NCBI GenBank assembly: GCA_951813625.1 | Contig: CATOTS010000004.1 | Coordinates: 186,001 to 250,000, forward strand | Direction: 5' to 3' | Length of the DNA stretch: 64,000 nucleotides | Origin: an uncultured Caldilineaceae bacterium | GTDB taxonomy: Bacteria; Chloroflexota; Anaerolineae; Caldilineales; Caldilineaceae | In this document: one piece after another, positions 49,312 to 57,619 of the stretch | How the letters are laid out: each line of letters opens with the position of its first letter | Position numbering within the stretch: the stretch's first letter is position 1 | Notes under the pieces: model-generated | Databases searched by the model: none | What the model saw: the letters and a program-made list of their open reading frames with translations, nothing else | Told to the model about the DNA's origin: nothing | Position numbers and translations under genes: made by a program

Positions 49312-50259
49312 TCACCTGACTTGTCCCTCATAGTGGACCCAGCGGCCTGAACTGCGGAAGGCGACCAGCGTCAGCACAAGGATGATTACGGCCAGCATCC
49401 AGGCCAGGGCGGATGCGTACCCCATCTTCAGGAATTCGAATGCGTTGAGATAGATGCCGAGCACAAAGAAGTAGGTTGCGTTGGCCGGCCCTCCCTTTGT
49501 CATGATGAAGGCGCTGGTGAAGACCTGGAAGGAGCCGATGATGCCCATGACGAGATTGAAGAATATGACGGGGGAGATCATGGGCAGGGTGACGAACCAG
49601 AGCTTGGGCCAGGGGCCGGCGCCGTCGATCATGGCGGCGTCGTAGAGCTCGGTCGGCACGCCCTGGAGGGCGGCCAGGTAGAGGACCATGCCGCCGCCGA
49701 TGCCCCAGATGCTCATGAGGATGAAGGCCGGCAGCGCCCACTGCCGATCAAAGAGCCAGGCCGGGCCCGGGATCCCGACCAGTTCCAGGAGGCGGTTGAT
49801 GACGCCGGCTTCCGGATTGAGCAGCAGGAGCCACATCATTGCGACCGCCGCGCCGGATACAACGGCAGGGGTATAGAAGACCGTGCGGTAAAAGGAGAGC
49901 CCGCCCACATCCTGGTTGAGAAGCAGTGCCAGTCCAAGCCCCAGTACCAGTCCGAGGGCGACTGCGCCCACGGAGTAGATCGCCGTGACCTTCAGGCTGT
50001 GCCAGACGAGCGGATCGTTGAACAGCATCTTGTTCCAATTCTTGAGGCCGACCCACTTGGGGTCTGTAAGAACATCGAACTTGGTCAGGCTGAGATAGAG
50101 GGACGTGAGCAACGGCCCCAGTTCAAAGGCGACAAAACCGATGAACCAGGGTGCGATGGCAATGTATCCGACCATTGCCTCGCGGCGGGCGAGGAGGCCC
50201 ATGCCGAAACGCCTGGTCCCGGCAGCAGAGACTTGACGGTCCGCAGCAAGTGTATTCAT
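49312..50259 (-). CDS. Carbohydrate ABC transporter permease (MalF type)
   Basis: 315 aa, six transmembrane helices. The EAA loop is ELYDAAMIDGAGPWPKLWFVTLPMISPV, and FFVLGIYLNAFEFLKMGYASALAWML is the last conserved part. Forms the heterodimeric channel with the permease at 48345, 16 bp downstream. A 104-bp gap upstream holds a short duplication of the end of the next gene. Confidence 0.9.
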   Translation of the reverse strand: MNTLAADRQVSAAGTRRFGMGLLARREAMVGYIAIAPWFIGFVAFELGPLLTSLYLSLTKFDVLTDPKWVGLKNWNKMLFNDPLVWHSLKVTAIYSVGAVALGLVLGLGLALLLNQDVGGLSFYRTVFYTPAVVSGAAVAMMWLLLLNPEAGVINRLLELVGIPGPAWLFDRQWALPAFILMSIWGIGGGMVLYLAALQGVPTELYDAAMIDGAGPWPKLWFVTLPMISPVIFFNLVMGIIGSFQVFTSAFIMTKGGPANATYFFVLGIYLNAFEFLKMGYASALAWMLAVIILVLTLVAFRSSGRWVHYEGQVR

Positions 50260-50336
50260 TGTCCTGCCAACTCCTCCAGACCTGGCTGAGTTGCCTCCGC
50301 CGCCGGGGCGGAATCAGCCGGTGGACGCTATTGTCT

Positions 50337-50385
50337 GGTCGATGCTAAATCTTAAGGTCGATGCTAATTCTCAAGGTCGATGCGG
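50337..50385. repeat. 19-bp tandem duplication across a stop codon
   Basis: Units 50337-50355 and 50356-50374 (GGTCGATGCTAA followed by a variable end), then a third partial GGTCGATGCGG. The stop codon of the dehydrogenase gene (CTA on plus at 50364-50366) lies in the middle unit, so the last codons are repeated downstream of the gene. Confidence 0.8.
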
Positions 50386-51353
50386 TATAACGGCTCCAGG
50401 CCAGCGGCAATGCGGTCTACGTTGTCGGCGGCGCACTGGGCGCGTTTGCGCGAGGTGCCGTCGGTGACGCCGGCTGTATGGGGGGTGGCGATGACGTTGG
50501 GCAGGCCGAAGAAGGGCGAGGTGATGTCAGGCGGTTCCTGGCTGTAGGCGTCGATGCCGGCGCCGCCTATTTTGCCGTCGAGCAGGGCCTGGGTGAGCGC
50601 CTCCTCATCGATCAGGGCGCCGCGGGCGACGTTGATGATGTGGGCGGTCGGTTTCATCAGGTCCAACATACGGGCGTCGATGATGTGTTGGGTCTCGCTG
50701 TTGAGATGCAGGTGCAGGGACAGAATGTCGGATTCGGCCACCACTTTTTCGAGATCGTCGGGCGTGCCGACGAAGGAGAGACCGAACTCTTCGCGCTCGG
50801 CCGCGCTCACTTCGCGGATGTCGATTGCCAAGATTTCCATACCGAACGGCTTGGCGCGCCGGGCCAGCTCGATCCCGCTTGCGCCGAAGCCGATGAGCCC
50901 GAGCTTGACGCCTTCCAATTCGAGCGCCATCGGTTCGTAGAGCTGGCCATCGTCGAGCACCGCGCGCGCGACCGGGTATTGGCGCGTCAGCATCAGAATG
51001 AACATCATGGCGCATTCGGCCAGCGCGACCGCGCTGAACTGGCCGGGGCAGTTGGCGACGGGGATGCCCGTGGTTTTCCAGTATTCGAGGTCGAAGTGGT
51101 CGAATCCGGTGCCGAGGATTTGCCAGAGCCGGGCGTCGGTGGCGGCGTCGACCATCTCGCGCGTGCCTGCCGAACCGCCGTGGTCGATAACGGCGTCGAT
51201 ACCTTTGAACTGGGGCGCGATCGGCTGATCGTAGTCGAGAATTTGGATGTTGTGGCGTTCTTCGACTGCTTTCACCACATCGGTTCCCCACGGGTTGAAC
51301 ATCGATTGTTTGACCGGGTGGGGCAGAAAGAGGACATTCAGTCGTTCGGGCAT
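50364..51353 (-). CDS. D-isomer-specific 2-hydroxyacid dehydrogenase
   Basis: 329 aa, NAD(P)-dependent enzyme of the phosphoglycerate dehydrogenase/glyoxylate reductase family. NAD-binding GLIGFGASGIELARRA, the catalytic Arg in NVARGALIDEEAL, Glu in AYSQEPPDI and His in ATPHTAGVTDG are all in place. No ACT domain, so it is not a SerA with serine feedback; a sugar-acid or glyoxylate role is likelier in this catabolic region. Its 3' end is duplicated (see 50337). Confidence 0.87.
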   Translation of the reverse strand: MPERLNVLFLPHPVKQSMFNPWGTDVVKAVEERHNIQILDYDQPIAPQFKGIDAVIDHGGSAGTREMVDAATDARLWQILGTGFDHFDLEYWKTTGIPVANCPGQFSAVALAECAMMFILMLTRQYPVARAVLDDGQLYEPMALELEGVKLGLIGFGASGIELARRAKPFGMEILAIDIREVSAAEREEFGLSFVGTPDDLEKVVAESDILSLHLHLNSETQHIIDARMLDLMKPTAHIINVARGALIDEEALTQALLDGKIGGAGIDAYSQEPPDITSPFFGLPNVIATPHTAGVTDGTSRKRAQCAADNVDRIAAGLEPLYRIDLEN

Positions 51354-51454
51354 TGTTGTTCCTTAGGTTGCTGAAGCTGCCGGTTGAGGTTCATTTTGGG
51401 AAGGGCTTGCCTGTCCCCGCGTTGCGCAGCGGATCTGAGACGGCGCCCTACCTT

Positions 51455-51482
51455 AAATTCATATTGTGAAATTCATATTGTG
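51455..51482. repeat. 14-bp tandem duplication across a stop codon
   Basis: AAATTCATATTGTG occurs at 51455-51468 and again at 51469-51482. The second unit contains the stop of the SDR gene (TCA on plus at 51473-51475), the first lies just downstream of it. Confidence 0.85.
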
Positions 51483-52222
51483 GTGTAACCCCCGTCGGCT
51501 ACGAGTACCGAGCCGGTCACGAAGGATGCATCGTCGCTGGCGAGGAAGAGCAGCGCCTGGGCAACCTCGACCGGCTCTGCGAAGCGCCGCATCAGGTTGG
51601 CTTCGCGGTAGGGCGCAAGTTTTTCCTCCGGGATGGTCAAGGTCAGGGGCGTGTTCATCGAGCCGGGGCAGACGGCGTTGACGCGGATATTGTCGGGCGC
51701 ATGGTCAACGGCCATCGAGCGCACAAGGCCAATGACACCGTGCTTGCTGGCGTTGTAGGAGGCCTGCAGACCGTTGCCGACGAGGCCGGAGAGGGAGGAG
51801 ATGCAGATGATGTTGCCTCCGTCCTGTTGGCGCATCTGGGCCACCGCGTACTTTGAGCACAGGAACATGCTCTTCAGGTTTGTATCGAGGACGAGGTCCC
51901 ACTCATTTTCGGTGGTGTCGACGACGTCCTTGTTGATCTGAAAGCCGACGTTGTTGACGAGAATATCGAGCTTTCCGAAGGTCTCAACCGTTGTGCGGGT
52001 AAGGCATTCGGCATCGGAAGCTTTGCGCACGTCCATTTCGACAAGGACGGCCTCACCGCCCTGTGCTTTGATGCGGTCGACCGTCTCCTGTCCTGCGGGC
52101 GCGTCGATCTCTGCGACCACGATTTGGGCGCCTTCGGCGGCGAAAAGGGTGGCAGTCGCCTGGCCGAGGCCCATGCCGGCGCCGGTGATGGCGGCAACTT
52201 TGCCCTGCAATCGATCTGGCAT
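51473..52222 (-). CDS. SDR-family oxidoreductase
   Basis: 249 aa, complete classical SDR: TGAGMGLG for cofactor, NNVG, catalytic Ser in ICISSLSG, YNASK, and VADGGYTTI at the end. Its middle and 3' half closely resemble those of the SDR at 58824 ([24 protein letters not shown] versus [24 protein letters not shown]; also NTPL/NTPM and [18 protein letters not shown]), so the two are paralogs acting on related substrates. The substrate is unknown. Confidence 0.87.
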   Translation of the reverse strand: MPDRLQGKVAAITGAGMGLGQATATLFAAEGAQIVVAEIDAPAGQETVDRIKAQGGEAVLVEMDVRKASDAECLTRTTVETFGKLDILVNNVGFQINKDVVDTTENEWDLVLDTNLKSMFLCSKYAVAQMRQQDGGNIICISSLSGLVGNGLQASYNASKHGVIGLVRSMAVDHAPDNIRVNAVCPGSMNTPLTLTIPEEKLAPYREANLMRRFAEPVEVAQALLFLASDDASFVTGSVLVADGGYTTI

Positions 52223-52243
52223 CGCGGTTGCACCTTGGTCAGG

Positions 52244-52299
52244 AGGGCTCGGTCAGTAGGGCTCGGTCAGTAGCGCTCGGTCAGTAGGGCTCGGTCAAT
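52244..52299. repeat. Four 14-bp tandem units across a stop codon
   Basis: AGGGCTCGGTCAGT in four units (52244, 52258, 52272, 52286), with one or two substitutions. The last unit contains the stop of the SDR at 52295 (TCA at 52295-52297); the other three fill the gap to the next gene. Confidence 0.88.
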
Positions 52300-53092
52300 A
52301 GGGCAGAAGGCCGCCGCTGACATTGTAGGTCTGGCCGGCCATATAGCTGGCGTCTGCGGAGGCGAGGAAGGCGACGACGTTGGCGACATCTTCGGGCTGT
52401 TGGATGCGTCCCAGGGGCACGCCGGCGACGGCCTGCGCTTTGACGGAGCCGACCGGAACGCCCTGCATGGCGGCGACCTCGCGGTCGATCAGGTCCCACA
52501 TGGGGGTATCGACGATGCCGGCGCAGACACAGTTGACGAGGATGCCGTGTTCGGCGAGCTCGAGCCCCATCTGCTTGGTGACGGCGACGACGGCGTGTTT
52601 GCTGGCGGCGTAGGCGCCGAGGGGCACGGCTTTGCCGGGCGCGATTTTGCCGGCGCCGGAGGCGTTGTTGATGATGCGCCCGCCGCTCCCCTGCTCGATC
52701 ATACGGCGGGCCGCGGCCTGCGAGCAGAGCAGCACGCCTTTGGCGTTCACGTTCATCATCGCGTCCCAGGTCGCTTCGTCGGTATCCAGGAGGGGCGCGA
52801 CGGCGCCGATGCCGGCGTTGTTGACGAGGATGTTCAGGCTCCCCCAGCGCTCGATGGTCCGGCGGACCATGCCGTCGGCCGCCTGCTTGCTGGTCACATC
52901 GACGGCGAGGGCCAGAGACTCGCCGCCTTCTTCCTGGATCTCGTTGACGACGCTGGCGGCGGTCGCTTCGTCGAGGTCTGCGACTGTTACGCGGCAGCCC
53001 TCGCGGGCCAGACGACGGGCGATCGCGCGGCCGATGCCGCGGCCGGCGCCGGTGACGATGGCTACCTGTTCTTCGAGTTCATAGCGGGGCAT
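52295..53092 (-). CDS. SDR-family oxidoreductase
   Basis: 265 aa. TGAGRGIG near residue 16, NNAG, Ser in INNASGAGK, YAASK and the end GGLLPY. The segment PMWDLIDREVAAMQGVPVGSVKA after the active site is the substrate-binding insertion found in sorbitol/acetoin-type SDRs, though substrate is not certain. Gene order suggests expression with the VOC and PhyH genes upstream and the second SDR downstream. Its stop codon lies in a tandem repeat. Confidence 0.87.
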   Translation of the reverse strand: MPRYELEEQVAIVTGAGRGIGRAIARRLAREGCRVTVADLDEATAASVVNEIQEEGGESLALAVDVTSKQAADGMVRRTIERWGSLNILVNNAGIGAVAPLLDTDEATWDAMMNVNAKGVLLCSQAAARRMIEQGSGGRIINNASGAGKIAPGKAVPLGAYAASKHAVVAVTKQMGLELAEHGILVNCVCAGIVDTPMWDLIDREVAAMQGVPVGSVKAQAVAGVPLGRIQQPEDVANVVAFLASADASYMAGQTYNVSGGLLPY

Positions 53093-53132
53093 GCTCTACT
53101 CCCCCTACAGATTTCTGTGGCCGCTGAACAGA

Positions 53133-53606
53133 TTAATGTTCTCCGTTCTTGGTCTCGTAAGGAACCTGCATCAGCTCCAGGATGTAGCCGTCGGGGTCTT
53201 CGAAGAAGACGACGTGGACGATTGCCCAGCCCAGATCGAAGCTGACCGGCTCCGACACGAATTTGACGCCTTCGGCTTGCATCTCCTTGTAGGCCTGCGC
53301 CAGGTCGGGCACGCCGAAGCAGATGTGCGAATGGCCGACGTCTCCCAGCTTGCCGTCGGAGACCTTGCCGTGGGGCTGCACGTATTCCTGCAGGTCGAGC
53401 AGCATGCCGGGCGTTTCGGGGGCCTGCAGGCGGACGACCTGCATGATCACTTCATCCTTGCCGGCCATTTTGGAGATGGTCTCGCCTTCAAGCCGGTGAC
53501 TTTCGATCTCTTCCATTCCGAGCAAGTCTTTGTAGAAGGCGAGCGAGCGCTCCATGTCGCTCACTGTTACCGAGACATGGTCCATCACGTTTACTGAGCT
53601 GATCAC
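53133..53606 (-). CDS. VOC-family (glyoxalase/dioxygenase superfamily) protein
   Basis: 157 aa with two beta-alpha-beta-beta-beta modules. MDHVSVTVSDMERSLAFYKDLLG opens the first (His ligand), HSHICFGVPDLAQAYKEMQAEG the second, and DPDGYILELMQVPYE ends with the Glu ligand. These metal enzymes include glyoxalases, epimerases and ring-cleavage dioxygenases; this one cannot be placed. Start GTG 53606 is chosen because GGGAGG lies 9 nt upstream; a TTG at 53615 would leave no space. Confidence 0.82.
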   Translation of the reverse strand: MISSVNVMDHVSVTVSDMERSLAFYKDLLGMEEIESHRLEGETISKMAGKDEVIMQVVRLQAPETPGMLLDLQEYVQPHGKVSDGKLGDVGHSHICFGVPDLAQAYKEMQAEGVKFVSEPVSFDLGWAIVHVVFFEDPDGYILELMQVPYETKNGEH

Positions 53607-53621
53607 CGTTGACAACCTCCC

Positions 53622-54401
53622 TTAGGTTTCGGTCTCGAGGACATCCATTTCAGCCAGGCGGCGGATCCAGCGCTGGTGGCGGGGCGTATCGATCGAGCGC
53701 CAGTAGGGGCCGTACATCTTGCGGCCGGCCTGCGCGAAGGCCCGGTGATTTCCCCTCATTTGTTGCTGGATTGCGGTCTCGGCCGCGGGCGTATCGGGGT
53801 CCTCGTAGTAGACGACGACGCCCTGGCGGCGGCTCCTGGCTCCGCCGAAGGCGGCGTGCCACAGGGCAACGTTGAACGCCAGGACATCGCCGGGCTGCGA
53901 CTCAAAGGCGTAGGCCGGCACGTCCGATTGCGCCAGGTTGTAGGTGGTCTCCGGTTCGCGGCTGATTTGGCTGTGGAAAGGGTCGCGATGGGATCCGGGG
54001 ATCACGCGCAGCGCGCCGCTGTCGGCGGTCAGGGGGTCGGGATAGATACAGAACTTGACGGCGGTGTAGTCCAGCGAACCGGTATCGGCGTGCCAGAGCG
54101 TATCATCGACGTGGTAGTTTCCGTCAACGGCAATGGCGAGCACATCCTTTCCCAGAAGTTGCTCAGCCACGTCGGCGAAACGGGGATCGTCGGCCAGGCC
54201 GGCGATGAAGGGTGATTTTTCCTCCATCAAAGAGGCGTAGTGGCGGGTCTTGCCGTCGTGCTTGCCGTCTTCGAGCCAGGAATCGAGCCCCGCGTTGAAC
54301 TCGCGGCTGTACTGTGCAATCTCCGCGGGCGACAGATACTGGCGGAAGACAAGAAAACCGAAATCGCGGAACAGTCTGAGTTGTTGTTCTGACAGTTTCA
54401 T
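53622..54401 (-). CDS. Phytanoyl-CoA dioxygenase (PhyH) family oxygenase
   Basis: 259 aa, Fe(II)/2-oxoglutarate-dependent. FRDFGFLVFRQYLSPAEIAQY at the start, the iron ligands H and D in LWHADTGSLDY, the distal His in VALWHAAFGG, and an Arg in SRRQGVVVYYED for 2-oxoglutarate. Members hydroxylate fatty acyl-CoA, ectoine or small metabolites; the substrate is unknown. 15 bp upstream of the VOC gene, so cotranscribed. Upstream lies the repeat element B. Confidence 0.85.
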   Translation of the reverse strand: MKLSEQQLRLFRDFGFLVFRQYLSPAEIAQYSREFNAGLDSWLEDGKHDGKTRHYASLMEEKSPFIAGLADDPRFADVAEQLLGKDVLAIAVDGNYHVDDTLWHADTGSLDYTAVKFCIYPDPLTADSGALRVIPGSHRDPFHSQISREPETTYNLAQSDVPAYAFESQPGDVLAFNVALWHAAFGGARSRRQGVVVYYEDPDTPAAETAIQQQMRGNHRAFAQAGRKMYGPYWRSIDTPRHQRWIRRLAEMDVLETET

Positions 54402-54607
54402 TTTGACGCTTTCGTTGGCTGGTTGGACGGGTGATATTTGACACGCGCGTGAGGCAGTTTAGCCATCCGGGCTCGCTTGGTACTGGTAACGTGCGGGGTA
54501 CTGCGTCCCTTGCGGCGAAGCCTGCGGGAAAAGGAGGCAGGAGCCTGCCAACTCGCTTGAGTATAGCACCCCGCTTCGCGGCACGTCAAGCGAAAAATCG
54601 CCATCGG

Positions 54608-54977
54608 GTGCAGCCCACTTTCGGGGTGGGAATCGTCTACCAGTTTGGGGGGCCACAGGCCAGGTGCATAGCCTGGCCCTTCCGCGCGCGCGGCGTTCGC
54701 CGAATCGGGGGCGGCGCGTTGGGCCGCAGGTAGCGCCGGGCCGCAGGTAGCGCCGGGCCGCATTGACCCCACAACCGGCGGGGGGAGAACATCAGGGGGG
54801 CGTTGCGGGGGGAGTCCCCCCGCACAAGGGAGGGCCGCAGGCCCGACCGTCCAGAACTGCAGTTGCCAGTTGCCAGTGGCCGGTTGCCTGGAACTGCCGG
54901 GAGGGGTGGACTGTGGACTTGCCATGACTCCGCGGCTGCCCGATGTATAGGAATACCCTCCCAATTTTGGACTGCAC
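54608..54977. mobile_element. Terminal-inverted-repeat element, copy B (~370 bp, no transposase gene)
   Basis: Shortest copy. Left end GTGCAGCCCACTTTCGGGGT at 54608; right end CCCAATTTTGGACTGCAC finishing at 54977. It shares GGAATCGTCTACCAG and GGCGGCGCGTTGGGCCGCAGG with copy A, has GCCGCAGGTAGCGCCGG twice in tandem, and one double-hairpin module. The segment before the right end (CATGACTCCGCGGCTGCCCG) matches the other two copies. The rest of the gap 54402-55131 holds no gene; 55040-55085 has an inverted CTGCCGCACGCCGCTAGCGGCGTGCAGG stem. Confidence 0.62.
54792..54851 (+). repeat. Double-hairpin module, copy 5
   Basis: Begins TCAGGGGGGCGTTGCGG and ends GGCCCGACCGTC, with both hairpins intact. 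Followed by CAGAACTGCAGTTGCCAG, similar to the tail of copies 2 and 3. Confidence 0.8.
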
Positions 54978-55131
54978 CCCCGCCTTCAATAAGCAGGTGA
55001 TTGGCGCTCGCAGGCTCCCCCGCGTGCGGCCGAAACGATCCGACAGCGATACCTGCCGCACGCCGCTAGCGGCGTGCAGGCCTTACTTATCGGGCTCCGG
55101 ATGCGAGTTGATTCGCTAAGTGCGCCGCGTC

Positions 55132-55581
55132 TCAGTGCTCGTACTCTTCCATCAGCTCGACGAGGTTGCCGTCGGGGTCGTAGCAGAAGCAGACGCTGAC
55201 GGAGCCTTCGGTGAGCTCGAAGTTGACGGGCCCCGAAATGAACTCAACGCCCTGGGCGCGCAGTGCGTCCACTGATGCGGGCAGGTCCTCGACAGTCAGG
55301 GCGAAGTGGCAGGAGCCGATGGAACCCATGGGCGTGATGTGCTTGTTCCCCGGCGGCTCGAAGAATTCGAGCAGGTCGAGCAGGATGTGGGGCGTGTCCG
55401 GGGCGGCCAGGCGCGTCGACTGGGCGCGGGCGCCGTCGGTTCCTCCGGCCTCGTCACACTTTTCGCCTTCCAACTGGTGCTGCTCGACCTGTCTGAGACC
55501 CAGCTTGCCGACATAGAATTCCAGGGACTTTTCGGTGTCGCTGACGGTAACGGCGAGGTGATCGACTGCTTTGACCTTCAT
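55132..55581 (-). CDS. VOC-family protein
   Basis: 149 aa. VDHLAVTVSDTEKSLEFYVGKLG (His ligand), then GSCHFALTVEDLPASVDALRAQG and DPDGNLVELMEEYEH (Glu ligand). Same superfamily as the genes at 53133, 60579 and 61213, but diverged from all. It lies downstream of the Rbs-type ABC permease by 36 bp and would be the last gene of that unit. Confidence 0.82.
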   Translation of the reverse strand: MKVKAVDHLAVTVSDTEKSLEFYVGKLGLRQVEQHQLEGEKCDEAGGTDGARAQSTRLAAPDTPHILLDLLEFFEPPGNKHITPMGSIGSCHFALTVEDLPASVDALRAQGVEFISGPVNFELTEGSVSVCFCYDPDGNLVELMEEYEH

Positions 55582-55617
55582 GTCGTGAATCTCCCTTTAG
55601 CAATTGATGTTGGTTGA

Positions 55618-56670
55618 TCAGATATGGCTACCCGCGGGTGTGCCGGGTTCGCTGCGGCTGCGTTCCTGCATTGCCAGCTGTGTGCGGCGGCGCTGGCGTT
55701 GTTCGTGTGTGATCTGGTCCAACCCGACGGCGACGATAAGGGCAACGCCCTTGACGACTTCGGTCCAGAAGGGATTGACGCCGAGGGAAACCAGCCCGCT
55801 GTTGATGACGCCCAGGAGCGCGACGGCGAGCATGACGCCGAGGATGTTGCCTTCGCCGCCGGTAAACCTGACGCCGCCGAGAATGACGGCTGTAATAACG
55901 TCGAACTCAAAGCCGACACCGAAGCTCGGCGACGCGGTCCCGTAGCGGCTGGCGGCCAGGACCGCTGAAAGGCCGACGATGAGGCCGTTGATGGCGAATG
56001 CGCCGAGCACGAGATTGCGTACGCGGATGCCGGCGGCCTCGCTTGCCTCGCGGTTGCCGCCGATGGCGTAGAAATAGCGGCCGAAGGTCGTTTTGGAGAG
56101 GACGAAGTGGATGACGAGCGCCAGGCCGAAGAGCAGCCAGACCGGCATGGGGACATCGAAGGGGCGCGCCTGTCCCAGTATCGTGAAGGGATCGGGTACG
56201 CCGCGCACTGCTGCGCCGTTGGTCGTCAACAAAATGACGCCGCGCAGCGCGGTCAGGCTGCCGAGGGTGATGATGATCGGCGAAAGCTTCACGCGCCATA
56301 CCATTGCGCCGTTCAGCAAGCCGAGCGCGCCGGCGAAGAGGATGCCGGCGAGGAGGGCCAGCGGCGCGGGCACAATCTTGGCCAGCATGGCTGCGACGAC
56401 CGCGGTCAGCCCGTACATGGCGCCGATGGAGAGGTCGACGTTGCCGCTGATGATCAGCATGGCGGTGCCCAAGGCGAGGATGCCGATGAAGGACATCTGC
56501 AGGGCAACGACAACGAAGTTGGCAAAGCTGAAGTATCTGGGGCTGAAGATTGCCAGGATGAGCAGGGCCAGCAACAGCGCCAGGGCCAATCCGACGTTGC
56601 GGCCGCTGCCCTGGAACATGCCGGTCAGACGCGATTTCGAAATGGAGTCAGCCATTTGCGTCGATTTCAC
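55618..56670 (-). CDS. Sugar ABC transporter permease (RbsC type)
   Basis: 350 aa, about nine transmembrane helices. MLIISGNVDLSIGAMYGLTAVVAAML is the family's signature stretch, and GGVRFTGGEGNILGVMLAVALLGVINSGLVSLG the late motif. Forms the membrane part of a ribose/xylose/galactofuranose-like importer with the genes at 56667 and 57620. The start is a GTG overlapping the ATPase stop (GTGA); ATG 56655 is an alternative. The last ~20 residues are basic and cytoplasmic. Confidence 0.92.
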   Translation of the reverse strand: MKSTQMADSISKSRLTGMFQGSGRNVGLALALLLALLILAIFSPRYFSFANFVVVALQMSFIGILALGTAMLIISGNVDLSIGAMYGLTAVVAAMLAKIVPAPLALLAGILFAGALGLLNGAMVWRVKLSPIIITLGSLTALRGVILLTTNGAAVRGVPDPFTILGQARPFDVPMPVWLLFGLALVIHFVLSKTTFGRYFYAIGGNREASEAAGIRVRNLVLGAFAINGLIVGLSAVLAASRYGTASPSFGVGFEFDVITAVILGGVRFTGGEGNILGVMLAVALLGVINSGLVSLGVNPFWTEVVKGVALIVAVGLDQITHEQRQRRRTQLAMQERSRSEPGTPAGSHI

Positions 56671-57425
56671 CTCTGGAACGACAGGCCCATCATGCAGGCG
56701 ACGATTTCCTCGCGACCGGTGCTGGCCAGGGGGCTGTCGAGCGTGGTCTGTCCCTGTCTCAAGGCGACAACCCGGTCGGCGACGGCGAAGACGTCGTCCA
56801 GATTGTGGCTGATGATGATGACGGCGACGCCCTGGCCGGCCACTCGCTGGATGAGATCGAGGGCGGCCTTTGTCTGGCGGACGCCGAGCGCGGCGGTGGG
56901 CTCGTCGAACATGATCAGGCGGTTGGCCTTGACCAGGGCGCGGGCGATGGCCACGGCCTGGCGCTGGCCGCCGGAGAGACTTCGTACCGGGATGGCGTAG
57001 TCGTCGAGAGAGGCCCCCACCTCGCCGATGCGGCGCTGCGCCTCGGCCAGCGCCTGCTTTTCGTCGATGACGCGCAGCGGTCCGATGCGGAAGCGCAGCG
57101 GTTCCTGACCGAGCATTACGTTGGCGGCGGCGCCGAGATTGTCGGCGAGGGAGAGATGCTGATAGACGGTCTCGATTCCCAGGTCACGCGCGTGCCCGGG
57201 ATTGAGGTTCTCGACCTTTTCGTCACCGATCCAGATTTCGCCGTCATCGGGCGGATAGATGCCGCTCAGGATCTTGACGAATGTGCTCTTGCCGGCGCCG
57301 TTGTCGCCGACCAGGGCTACGATTTCGCCGGGATGCAGATCGATCGAAAAGTTGTCGAGCGCTTGCACGCCGCCGAAGTACTTGGTGATGCCAACACAGT
57401 GGACCAGCGCATCTTTTTCGGTCAT
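56667..57425 (-). CDS. Sugar ABC transporter ATP-binding protein, single-domain RbsA type
   Basis: 252 aa. Walker A GDNGAGKS, Q-loop in VYQHLSL, signature LSGGQRQAVAIARAL, Walker B LIMFDEPTAALG and the switch His in IIISHNLDDV. RbsA and XylG are usually ~500 aa with two nucleotide-binding domains; this protein has only the first, so it must act as a homodimer, as FrcA-type ATPases do. Located between the binding protein and the permease of the same system. Confidence 0.92.
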   Translation of the reverse strand: MTEKDALVHCVGITKYFGGVQALDNFSIDLHPGEIVALVGDNGAGKSTFVKILSGIYPPDDGEIWIGDEKVENLNPGHARDLGIETVYQHLSLADNLGAAANVMLGQEPLRFRIGPLRVIDEKQALAEAQRRIGEVGASLDDYAIPVRSLSGGQRQAVAIARALVKANRLIMFDEPTAALGVRQTKAALDLIQRVAGQGVAVIIISHNLDDVFAVADRVVALRQGQTTLDSPLASTGREEIVACMMGLSFQR

Positions 57426-57619
57426 CGACCGCTCCCGAAGTCGAACGCAACAGTTGAAGTACGGCGGACAGGCGCAGGGCGGAGCTTCACCGGCTGCGTG
57501 GGCTTACGCGACAGCCCCGCGCGGTATGTCGGCAGGGCTGCCGCGACCAGAGACAGGGCTCTGGGAACTCTCCATGCGCGCGATGCAGGCGAGGGAGAGT
57601 GGTTCTTCAGTCCGACTTG

